Part shown: positions 13,865-20,530 of the stretch, in pieces
Numbering within the stretch: position 1 is the stretch's first letter
Layout: each line of letters opens with the position of its first letter
Source: a virus
IMG/VR virus record: IMGVR_UViG_3300044237_004289
Span: 1 to 25,748 of that record
Length of the DNA: 25,748 nucleotides
Direction: 5' to 3' (one strand)
Position numbers and translations under genes: made by a program
Notes under the pieces: generated by a model
Told to the model about the DNA's origin: nothing
Seen by the model: only the letters and a program-made list of their open reading frames with translations
Databases searched by the model: none

Positions 13865-14113
13865 ATGTCAGAAAAAAAAGAAAACGTAGCATACATCGAA
13901 GGCACTGAGCTCAAAGAATGTGATATGACTGATGAGCAAAAATATTTTACTAGACAAATACAAGACTTACGCAGAAAAAAAGCAGACTTACAACTTGAGC
14001 TAGATCAAATCTTGGCGTGCTTATCGGTTTTTGAAAATTCTTTGGTGCAAAGCACAAGAACTCAAGCCGATGAAATTTTAGAAACAAAAACAAAAATAAT
14101 AGGAGAAAAATAA
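13865..14113 (+). CDS. Small coiled-coil hypothetical protein
   Basis: 82 residues, soluble and highly charged. QIQDLRRKKADLQLELDQIL (about 36-55) has clear heptad character and continues toward LVQSTRTQADEILETKTKI. The motif ECDMTDEQKYFTRQIQDL is reminiscent of small proteins placed before phage lysis genes. No membrane segment. No specific function is assigned. Confidence 0.65.
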   Translation: MSEKKENVAYIEGTELKECDMTDEQKYFTRQIQDLRRKKADLQLELDQILACLSVFENSLVQSTRTQADEILETKTKIIGEK

Positions 14114-14287
14114 ATGACATTTTGGCAAAGACTGAGAGGTTTGTTTTTTACAGACAACACAAAAAAAGAAGAGCCTGACGAGTACGAAGTAGTACGAGCA
14201 AGAAATGAAAAAGGTAGGTATGTGGCTGACGATCCAGATACTCCAGAAAATGAGGCTTACACAAAACGTAAAAAAAAGAAAAAATAA
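14114..14287 (+). CDS. 57-residue hypothetical basic protein
   Basis: ATG 14114 directly follows the previous stop and has GGAG at about 9 bases. It encodes MTFWQRLRGLFFTD, a short amphipathic helix that could touch the membrane, then an acidic stretch, then a lysine-rich tail (seven basic residues at the end). No family recognised. It belongs to the run of small genes leading into the lysis region. Confidence 0.65.
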   Translation: MTFWQRLRGLFFTDNTKKEEPDEYEVVRARNEKGRYVADDPDTPENEAYTKRKKKKK

Positions 14288-14294
14288 AAGTTTT

Positions 14295-14477
14295 ATGGCA
14301 ACAGTAAAGGATGCTTTACACAAAATAGAGACACATGAAAAAGAGTGTGCTCTACGTTATGAAAATATTGAAAAACGACTAGAAGAAGGTTCTGAAAAAT
14401 TTAGAAGATTAGAAAATTTACTGTGGGGAGTCTATCCCTTTATAGTTGGTGCAATCGTAATTACTAGATTTTTATGA
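14295..14477 (+). CDS. Small coiled-coil protein with C-terminal membrane anchor (XhlA/holin-like)
   Basis: 60 residues starting at MATVKDALHKI; a longer frame from 14205 is not supported because it runs through the preceding gene. The first 40 residues are a charged coiled coil (ENIEKRLEEGSEKFRRLENL). The last 20 form one hydrophobic segment (LWGVYPFIVGAIVITRFL). This layout matches XhlA-like phage proteins that accompany holins. The stop overlaps the next start (ATGA). Function by analogy only. Confidence 0.6.
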   Translation: MATVKDALHKIETHEKECALRYENIEKRLEEGSEKFRRLENLLWGVYPFIVGAIVITRFL

Positions 14478-14809
14478 ACGAAGAAACAAAAACAGAAAAC
14501 ACAGAAGCGCCTATCAAAAAAAAGTTGGAGTTAGACATTGATGTAACGCCACACAATTCTGGAAAAAATCCTTATCAAAAATGGATATACTTAGCCAGAG
14601 CCATAGATTCCTGGCGCATATTTCCTAGATTGTTTTTAAGTGTTTATATATTTTTACTCTATTATTCAACAATGTGGTTTATGAGTTTGGAAGACCCAAC
14701 TTTAGAACAAAGCGGTTTAATATCAATCATAGTGGGAGCAGGCGCAGCTTGGTTTGGTTTGTATGCAGGTACATCAAACTCAAGCAAAAACTTCAAAGGC
14801 GAGGATTAA
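14474..14809 (+). CDS. Two-transmembrane protein, candidate holin
   Basis: 111 residues: a soluble charged N-terminus, then two hydrophobic stretches (LFLSVYIFLLYYSTMWFM near 53-70 and GLISIIVGAGAAWFGLYAG near 81-99) separated by a short acidic loop, and a charged end (SKNFKGED). A cytoplasmic N-terminus with two membrane passes is a class II holin-like topology. It sits among membrane genes upstream of the spanin/endolysin block. Holin function is inferred from topology and position, not from a diagnostic motif. Confidence 0.6.
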   Translation: MNEETKTENTEAPIKKKLELDIDVTPHNSGKNPYQKWIYLARAIDSWRIFPRLFLSVYIFLLYYSTMWFMSLEDPTLEQSGLISIIVGAGAAWFGLYAGTSNSSKNFKGED

Positions 14810-15103
14810 ATGGATTGGCTCAACCTAATTGCTGAATTAGGTGTTCCGATAGCTGGTGCTTTGGTCATGGCCTATTTTATTTTTTTAGTAATGAAGCAAC
14901 TTATGGACGGTTTGGTTAGTGAAATCAAAACCGTGCAAGGCATTACACAGATGTTAATCACTAGAGCTTCGATAATGAATAACGACATGATTCGCATTGA
15001 TACTTTAGTTTCAGCAGCTTTAGATTTATCTCCTGACCTCGACCGAATTGCTAGATCAGAAAATTTTGTGGAGGATGGCAAAATAGATGCCAGAAGAGAT
15101 TGA
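14810..15103 (+). CDS. Single-pass membrane protein, first of a related pair
   Basis: 97 residues. One N-terminal membrane segment (ELGVPIAGALVMAYFIFLVM, about 9-28) precedes a long helical, coiled-coil-like soluble part (LVSEIKTVQGITQMLITRA, then MIRIDTLVSAALDLSPDLDR). The layout is shared with the next gene (short N-terminus ending in LGVP/FGFP before the membrane helix, then a coiled coil with NNDMIRID / LDQDMIRLK), which suggests an old duplication. GAGG precedes the start. Possible holin accessory or antiholin; unproven. Confidence 0.65.
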   Translation: MDWLNLIAELGVPIAGALVMAYFIFLVMKQLMDGLVSEIKTVQGITQMLITRASIMNNDMIRIDTLVSAALDLSPDLDRIARSENFVEDGKIDARRD

Positions 15104-15387
15104 TGGACATTGTACAAATAGTTGCTGATTTTGGATTCCCAGTAGTAATGGTCATAGGTTTAGGTTACTTTGTTTATTATGTTTGGCAGACAATTACCAA
15201 TACCATAGATCCAGCTGTGCAAGAAATGAAAACTACTATCATACGGCTTACTGACCAGTTACGACTTTTAGACCAAGATATGATACGCTTGAAAGAGAAA
15301 GTATCTACAGTCATAGAGCTTAAAGAAAACGAAAACGATGAAAAGAAAGAAAACAGAAAAAGAACTAATACAAGACGAAAAGGTTAA
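15103..15387 (+). CDS. Single-pass membrane protein, second of the related pair
   Basis: 94 residues starting at MDIVQIVADFGFP. A TTG one codon earlier is possible, but ATG 15103 gives the usual TGATG junction with the previous gene. Membrane segment VVMVIGLGYFVYYVW is followed by a coiled coil (MKTTIIRLTDQLRLLDQDMI) and a lysine/arginine-rich end. Similar architecture to the preceding protein. Its last 50 bases also encode the start of the CsgF-like protein in another frame. Confidence 0.65.
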   Translation: MDIVQIVADFGFPVVMVIGLGYFVYYVWQTITNTIDPAVQEMKTTIIRLTDQLRLLDQDMIRLKEKVSTVIELKENENDEKKENRKRTNTRRKG

Positions 15388-15850
15388 AAATTGGTTTGCA
15401 GCCATAGGTTTAGGTTTCATAATTTTTACCTTAGTTTTTGCCTCAGTCGAAAGTGTTTTTGCAGATCAAATTACGCACAAATTTAAAAATCCGAGTTTCA
15501 GTGGTGTCGGTACTTCAAGCCATTACCTAACTATTGAAAATCAAGAATTTAGCAGAAAATTATCATTGAAGGAGGAGCTCAAAGCTTTGCAAGATGAAAT
15601 AGAGAGAGATAAAGAAAATACAACCCTAGCTCGTTTTGTTAGAAATTTAGAATCAAGAATATATGCTCAACTTTCAAGACAATTAGTTGAGAACTTATTT
15701 GGTGACGTGTCAAAAACATCTGGCACCTTAGAGCTAGAAAACAACTTAATAAGTTATACTAGCGATGGTGTGACAATAACATTAACTATTACAGACCCTG
15801 ATGGTAATACAACTGAAATATCTCTGCCTATTGGCTCTTTTACTTTCTAG
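15338..15850 (+). CDS. csgF: CsgF-like curli assembly factor
   Basis: 170 residues. A basic N-terminus and hydrophobic core (WFAAIGLGFIIFTLVFAS) end in VFA at 40-42, a good signal-peptidase site giving a mature protein from DQITHKF. ITHKFKNPSFSGVGTSS matches the start of mature CsgF (T-F-x-F-R/K-N-P-N/S-F-x-G), the segment that inserts into the CsgG channel in E. coli. ESRIYAQLSRQLVENLF corresponds to its central helix, and ITLTITDPDGNTTEISLPIG to its C-terminal strands. CsgF couples the pore to curlin nucleation at the cell surface. It is somewhat longer than E. coli CsgF (about 138) because of the extended N-terminus and a charged insert. Order F then G matches E. coli. Confidence 0.85.
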   Translation: MKRKKTEKELIQDEKVKNWFAAIGLGFIIFTLVFASVESVFADQITHKFKNPSFSGVGTSSHYLTIENQEFSRKLSLKEELKALQDEIERDKENTTLARFVRNLESRIYAQLSRQLVENLFGDVSKTSGTLELENNLISYTSDGVTITLTITDPDGNTTEISLPIGSFTF

Positions 15851-16673
15851 TTGTGCAATACACGAAGTAATAGAAGATACCGAAAAACAAAGATACAAAA
15901 GCAAAGGTACAACCGAAGCCACCATTTACGATTTACAGTCAGAAGCTTTATTTAATGTTCGCCCTCCTAAAGTTATGCCAGTTGTAGCGGTCTACGGCGA
16001 CGCCTTTACCGACCAAACTGGCCAGAGAAAAAGCAATTCTGAATTTGCGTTATTTTCTACTGCCGTAACTCAAGCTCCAAGCACTTTACTAATAAGGGCT
16101 TTAAAACATGCAGCCAATGGCAAGTTTTTCAGAGTGGTTGAAAGAGTTGGCTTAGACAATTTAGTAAAAGAAAGACAACTAATAAGATCTGCAAGAGAGC
16201 AATTTGCTGAAAATGAAGAAGACAAAACTATACAACCTTTGTTGTTCGCTGGTGTCTTGCTCGAGGGTGCAGTGATAAGTTATGATACTAACTTAACGAG
16301 TGGAGGCGCAGGCGCCCGTCTACTCGGCATTGGTGGTAGTGTTCAGTACCGAGAGGACACAGTAAGCATAAGTTTACGGATGGTTTCTGTTGCTACTGGC
16401 GAGGTTCTTTTAGAAGTAACCAGTCAAAAAACCATATTTAGCTATGGCAAATCCAACGACGTATTCAAGTTCTTTGAAGCTGGAACTGAGTTGATTGAGA
16501 TAGAAATAGGTTCTGCTCGAAACGAAAGTACCACAATAGCTTTGATGAAAGCGATTGAAAGTGCTGTTTTAGAACTAATAAACTTAGGTTATGACAGGAG
16601 TTTTTGGACACATGACATTAAAATTGATAAGCCTAGTTGCATTGATGATAAGTGTGACGATTTACGGGGCTGA
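15801..16673 (+). CDS. csgG: CsgG-like outer-membrane curli secretion lipoprotein
   Basis: 290 residues, near the 277 of E. coli CsgG. The lipoprotein signal ends in LSSC with the lipidated cysteine at residue 18. Strong family blocks follow: VVAVYGDAFTDQTGQ, FSTAVTQAPSTLLIRALK, FFRVVERVGLDNLVKERQLI, SGGAGARLLGIGGSVQYRED, LRMVSVATGEVLLEV and SAVLELINLGYDRSFW. CsgG forms a nine-subunit beta-barrel pore that exports curlins without ATP. At the constriction loop, F85 lines up with E. coli F56, while the positions of Y51 and N55 appear as S80 and L84, so the channel throat may differ. The only ATG supplying a lipobox overlaps csgF by 50 bases. Ribosome site not evident; translation is probably coupled. 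Confidence 0.93.
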   Translation: MVIQLKYLCLLALLLSSCAIHEVIEDTEKQRYKSKGTTEATIYDLQSEALFNVRPPKVMPVVAVYGDAFTDQTGQRKSNSEFALFSTAVTQAPSTLLIRALKHAANGKFFRVVERVGLDNLVKERQLIRSAREQFAENEEDKTIQPLLFAGVLLEGAVISYDTNLTSGGAGARLLGIGGSVQYREDTVSISLRMVSVATGEVLLEVTSQKTIFSYGKSNDVFKFFEAGTELIEIEIGSARNESTTIALMKAIESAVLELINLGYDRSFWTHDIKIDKPSCIDDKCDDLRG

Positions 16674-17340
16674 TAACGAAATCTACATCGAACAATCTGG
16701 AACACAAGCTAATATTGACTTAGAGCAAATTGGCAGTGGCAACATAATAGGTGGTTTACAATCAACACCTGGCAGTATGAATCCTTTAGATTTGGACGGT
16801 AATGTGATGACTTTAGACATCAATATGATTGGAAACTCTAACAAATTCTTAGGCGATATATGGGCAGACACTTATACAGGATTTTTTCAGTTTGATGGAG
16901 ATAGTAATGTTTTTACTATGCAAACTGACCCAAACAACACTTTTGGAGCTGATAACTCAAATGTAAATGTTAATGTTACTGGTAGCACAAACCTATTCAC
17001 ATTAAATCAAGCCACGTCAGCTTTAGCTAGTCAGTTGGATTTAGACTGGATTATTAACGGCGATGGCAATCAGATAACTTCAAATATTAACTACGATGGA
17101 GCTACCAACTACATGGACATCGACGGTAACTCTAATAGTATTTCTTTTACTGGTAGTGGCTATGCTGGAGGATATTTTTATTGGGACCACACAGGTAATA
17201 ATACTGCTTTAAACGTACAACAGTTAAGCACACAAGACAATGATTGGCTCAAAATTATATCTACATCAAGTAATACTGGTAATAACACTAGCTCTTTCTG
17301 CATCATTCAAAACGATCAAGGCACAAGCACAGGTTGTTGA
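16612..17340 (+). CDS. Curlin-like secreted amyloid protein (CsgA/CsgB family, divergent)
   Basis: 242 residues. ATG 16612 gives a clean signal peptide (KLISLVALMISVTIYGA) cut after residue 20; ATG 16591 would spoil it. AGGAG is 11 bases upstream. EIYIEQSGTQANIDLEQIGS is the classic curlin strand-loop-strand (Q-x-G-x2-N). Further looser repeats continue to the end (FDGDSNVFTMQ, INGDGNQITSNI, IDGNSNSISFTG, HTGNNTALNVQQ), giving an Asn/Gly/Ser/Thr-rich beta-solenoid. Two cysteines near the C-terminus (C234 and the final C242) are unusual for curlins. It is the obvious export substrate of the preceding CsgF/CsgG and would be laid on the cell surface. E. coli CsgA has about 150 residues, so this is long and less regular. 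Confidence 0.8.
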   Translation: MTLKLISLVALMISVTIYGADNEIYIEQSGTQANIDLEQIGSGNIIGGLQSTPGSMNPLDLDGNVMTLDINMIGNSNKFLGDIWADTYTGFFQFDGDSNVFTMQTDPNNTFGADNSNVNVNVTGSTNLFTLNQATSALASQLDLDWIINGDGNQITSNINYDGATNYMDIDGNSNSISFTGSGYAGGYFYWDHTGNNTALNVQQLSTQDNDWLKIISTSSNTGNNTSSFCIIQNDQGTSTGC

Positions 17341-18370
17341 TAACATAGGTGACATCACAGAGCTAAATGGTCAAGCACAGATTGTAAGAGATAAAACTTA
17401 TGATGCTGCCTTAAAATTTACCATACAACAAAATGACGAAGCGATAACTAATAATGGCCGAATGGCTATAACCTTTTTAGACGAAAGCACGGTTCGTCTA
17501 ACAGAACATTCGCAGTTGATTGTTGACGAGTATATTTTTGACCCAAACCCTTCTAACTCAAAAATGGCTTTGACTTTTGGTTTAGGCACCGCCAGATTTA
17601 TAACAGGTAATCTCAACCGCATCGATAAACAAAATATAAAATTAAAAACCCCAACGGCTAACATAGCTATCAGAGGCACCGATTTTACAGTGACAGTAGA
17701 TGAATTAGGTAGATCTTTGATTATTTTGTTACCTGACGCATTAGGGCTATCTAGTGGTGAAATAGAAGTTATTACTGCAACCGGGTCAGTATTGCTTAAT
17801 AAACCTTTTGAAGCAACTTCGGTTTCTGTTTTTGAAGCAAGTCCATCTAGCCCGGTGGTGCTAGATTTAACTTTGGGTGACATTGACAATATGTTGATTG
17901 TGAAAGCACCTGCTGAAAAAGAAGCGGTAGTGCAAGAACAAACAAAAGCAAAACAAGCAAATTTTTTAGATTTCAATGATTTAGATATTGATTATCTGGA
18001 AGAGGATTTTTTGAAAGAAGACGATTTAGAGTTTACTGAATTAGATATAAATTATCTTGATGTAAATTTCCTAGAAGATTTATTAGATGTTTTAGATGTT
18101 TTAGCTGTTGGCGAAGAAGAAGATCAATTACGGGAGGTGTCTGGTATAAACATATCTGGAACTTTGATAGGGCAAGATCCAGATACACAAATCACAACGA
18201 TTGTGTCTGGTCAACAAGTGAGCTTGCGTCGTGCAGTTAGCGACTCAGCTCGTGTTGACATTGACGGCAGTAATTCTTACACAATAATTTTTATTCAAGA
18301 CGGTACTTCAAATGTTGTTAAAATAAATGGTGGTAGTGATTCAACTATTACTATCACACAAAGCAACTGA
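17240..18370 (+). CDS. Secreted FecR-domain protein with acidic repeats and curlin-like C-terminus
   Basis: 376 residues. A signal peptide (KLYLHQVILVITLALSASF then KAQA) ends near residue 28-30. The FecR domain covers about 32-165: ITELNGQAQIVRD, MAITFLDESTVRLTEHSQL, LTFGLGTARFITGNL, KTPTANIAIRGTDFTVTV. Residues 245-284 are two 20-residue acidic repeats of the F-x-x-LDI-x-YL type. The end (SYTIIFIQDGTSNVVKINGG, then STITITQSN) follows curlin spacing (S-x6-Q-x-G-x2-N), suggesting it can join or cap the curlin fibre. FecR proteins of this RGTDF type often adjoin CHASE2 cyclases, as here. The gene overlaps the curlin gene by 101 bases and the cyclase by one. There is no membrane anchor, so its final location is periplasm or surface. 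Confidence 0.82.
   Translation: MIGSKLYLHQVILVITLALSASFKTIKAQAQVVDNIGDITELNGQAQIVRDKTYDAALKFTIQQNDEAITNNGRMAITFLDESTVRLTEHSQLIVDEYIFDPNPSNSKMALTFGLGTARFITGNLNRIDKQNIKLKTPTANIAIRGTDFTVTVDELGRSLIILLPDALGLSSGEIEVITATGSVLLNKPFEATSVSVFEASPSSPVVLDLTLGDIDNMLIVKAPAEKEAVVQEQTKAKQANFLDFNDLDIDYLEEDFLKEDDLEFTELDINYLDVNFLEDLLDVLDVLAVGEEEDQLREVSGINISGTLIGQDPDTQITTIVSGQQVSLRRAVSDSARVDIDGSNSYTIIFIQDGTSNVVKINGGSDSTITITQSN
17972..18091 (+). repeat. Tandem 60-bp duplication encoding two acidic 20-residue units
   Basis: Units 17972-18031 and 18032-18091 encode FNDLDIDYLEEDFL and FTELDINYLDVNFL followed by acidic residues. The DNA copies have diverged but keep frame and register. They lie between the FecR domain and the curlin-like tail. 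Confidence 0.65.
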
Positions 18371-20130
18371 TGAAATATTTGATAATACCTTTAATTTCTT
18401 TACTGATTTTACCTTTAGTTTTTACTAGCACGCCAACAGAGATTATTAAACTGAAAACCTTTGATGCTTTGGTAAAAGCACAAACCGAAAGCGGTAATTT
18501 TGTGATTTTAAATATAAACGAAAAAGATATACAGAATGAAGGCGGCTGGCCTTTGCCAAGAAAAAGATTAGCTGAAATTAATGATTTACTTTTAGCTTAT
18601 GGCGCTACAGGAGTCGGTTGGGTCATAGCTTTTCCACAACCAGACCGATTAGGTGGAGACCAAGCTTTTGCTGACTCTTTGCAGCTCGCACCAACAATAC
18701 TTGCAACCTTTGAAAACCCAGCTGGTACTTTTCCGAAAACTATAGGCACAATCATCAAAGGTAATTCAGTTGTCGGTTTAGAAACAAAAGGTGTGATTGA
18801 AAACACAGATTTGTTGAGAACTGCAACAGCTCAAGGCATAGCTGTAGCACCAGTAGATGTAGATAATTTAGTAAGACGTTTACCTTTATTGCTACGCACT
18901 CCAGACGGTTGGGTATCAGCTTTTGGCACAGAAGTTTTAAAAATCTTAACAGGAACTAAATCTTACATAATTACTTCCGATGACTTAGGCATCAAAGAAA
19001 TTGCAGTCAGAGGTTTGCCACCAGTAAAAACCGATAGTCTAGGTAGAAAATGGATTTCTTGGGTAGACACTCCAGAAACTGACTTAGCGAGCATGGATGT
19101 CAATGGACGATTTGTTTTTGTTGGAGTGACGGCGCCTGGTGTAATGCCACAGTTAGCAACACCAGTAGGCTTATTAGAGCCACACAAAATTCAAGCTGCC
19201 TTATCGGAAAGCATGTTGATACAAGACTCACCTATAATCCCTGATTATAGTTTATTAGCAGAATTAATGATTTTGTTAGTTACTACGGTTTTAGTTTGGT
19301 TTTTGTTGTTTTACCTTGGTATCAATTTAGGCTTGTTTTTCAGCGCAGTTATTTTGGGGATGACAGCTTTTTTTGGTTACTACCTAATACAAAAAGGTTT
19401 GCTGATAGATGTAAGTTGGACTCTAATTAGTCAGTTTATTGTCGGTGCTGTTGCTTTTTACCTTAGATTCAGAGAGCAATACAAACTTCGGTTACAGATA
19501 AAAAAACAGTTTGAACATTATTTAGATCCTCGCCAAGTCAAAAAATTACAGTCAAATCCAAGTTTACTGAAATTAGGTGGTGAAAAGAAAACTGCTACTT
19601 TTTTATTCACTGATGTCAGAGGATTCACTTCTATGTCAGAAGAGTTAGCACCTGAAAAAGTAACGTACATAATGAACAAGGTTTTAACAGTTCAACAAAA
19701 AGCCGTGCAAAAATACGATGGTATGGTAGATAAATACATAGGTGACGCAATGATGGCAATTTTTAACGCTCCTTTAGATTTAGAAAACCATGAAGAAAAA
19801 GCCATAGATTGCGCTAAAGAAATTGCTAAAAACATGCAAGAACTCAATGAAGAGTTGATAAAAAGTGCTTTACCAGAAATAGAAATAGGTATAGGTGTCA
19901 ACTCTGGCAAAGCTGTAATAGGTAATATGGGCAGTGCTACAAGGTTCGATTATACGGCTATCGGCGATGCAGTAAATCTTGCAGCTAGACTAGAGAGTGC
20001 TACAAAAGAACAAAAAGTGAATATATTAATAGGCGAAGACACTGCCAATAACTGTCAATATGATTTAAGATATGTCAACGACATTTTTGTGAAAGGTAAA
20101 ATTTCACCCGTTAAAATATATGGGATTTAA
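18370..20130 (+). CDS. CHASE2-domain membrane class III nucleotide cyclase
   Basis: 586 residues. An N-terminal membrane helix (residues 2-18) leads into a periplasmic CHASE2-type sensor (about 22-285: FVILNINEKDIQNEGGWPLP, FVFVGVTAPGVMPQLATPVG). Three membrane helices follow (about 292-366), a short linker (YLRFREQYKLRLQIKKQFEH), and a cyclase domain from about 405. Metal-binding aspartates are at 415 (FTDVRGFT) and 459 (YIGDAMMAIF). The purine-specifying pair is Lys455 and Thr529, as in ATP-using class IIIb enzymes, and transition-state residues are N536 and R540 (YTAIGDAVNLAARLE). All catalytic residues are intact. It should make cAMP in the host cytoplasm in response to a periplasmic signal. 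It is coupled to the FecR gene by TGATG; the spanin gene starts inside its end. Confidence 0.92.
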   Translation: MKYLIIPLISLLILPLVFTSTPTEIIKLKTFDALVKAQTESGNFVILNINEKDIQNEGGWPLPRKRLAEINDLLLAYGATGVGWVIAFPQPDRLGGDQAFADSLQLAPTILATFENPAGTFPKTIGTIIKGNSVVGLETKGVIENTDLLRTATAQGIAVAPVDVDNLVRRLPLLLRTPDGWVSAFGTEVLKILTGTKSYIITSDDLGIKEIAVRGLPPVKTDSLGRKWISWVDTPETDLASMDVNGRFVFVGVTAPGVMPQLATPVGLLEPHKIQAALSESMLIQDSPIIPDYSLLAELMILLVTTVLVWFLLFYLGINLGLFFSAVILGMTAFFGYYLIQKGLLIDVSWTLISQFIVGAVAFYLRFREQYKLRLQIKKQFEHYLDPRQVKKLQSNPSLLKLGGEKKTATFLFTDVRGFTSMSEELAPEKVTYIMNKVLTVQQKAVQKYDGMVDKYIGDAMMAIFNAPLDLENHEEKAIDCAKEIAKNMQELNEELIKSALPEIEIGIGVNSGKAVIGNMGSATRFDYTAIGDAVNLAARLESATKEQKVNILIGEDTANNCQYDLRYVNDIFVKGKISPVKIYGI

Positions 20131-20530
20131 GTTAAGTTTAATTTTAGGAGGATTATTAGTGGCAACAGTGTCTGGTTCGGCTTTTTATATAAAATACCTT
20201 AATAACCAAATATCCACCTTACAAGCCAATCAAATTGTCTTAGAAGATAAAATTACTGAACAAAACGAGTCAATAAAAAATTATCTAACAAAACAAAAAG
20301 AAACTATGGCGCAAATGCAAACGCTTGAAGCCGAAAAACAAGAAGCAGTAAGATCGGTTACAGAACTTAGAAATAAATTTGCAAGGCATGATTTGAATAA
20401 TCTTGCTTTAGTTAAACCTGGATTAATTGAAAAAAGAGTCAATGCTGGCTCAAAAAAAGTTTTTGATGAGCTAACTTCAATTACTTCCCCTAGAGTAGAA
20501 GAAGATGAAAATATCTCTCCTAATAATTAG
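20120..20530 (+). CDS. Inner-membrane spanin (Rz-like)
   Basis: 136 residues: a single N-terminal membrane anchor (LSLILGGLLVATVSGSAFYI), then a long periplasmic coiled coil (QISTLQANQIVLEDKITEQN through MQTLEAEKQEAV), and the block ELRNKFARHDLNNLALVKPG, seen in phage Rz-like proteins before GLIEKRVNAGSKKVFDEL. This is the i-spanin layout. It partners the overlapping lipoprotein downstream to fuse inner and outer membranes in the last lysis step. The gene starts 11 bases inside the cyclase gene, so the spanins are co-transcribed with the curli/cyclase cassette. Confidence 0.8.
   Translation: MGFKLSLILGGLLVATVSGSAFYIKYLNNQISTLQANQIVLEDKITEQNESIKNYLTKQKETMAQMQTLEAEKQEAVRSVTELRNKFARHDLNNLALVKPGLIEKRVNAGSKKVFDELTSITSPRVEEDENISPNN

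Noticed and set aside
17398-17976. 192-codon minus-strand frame under the FecR gene
   Set aside because: Antisense to a gene with a clear signal peptide and FecR motifs; Ser/Cys/Val-rich composition is typical of a shadow frame.
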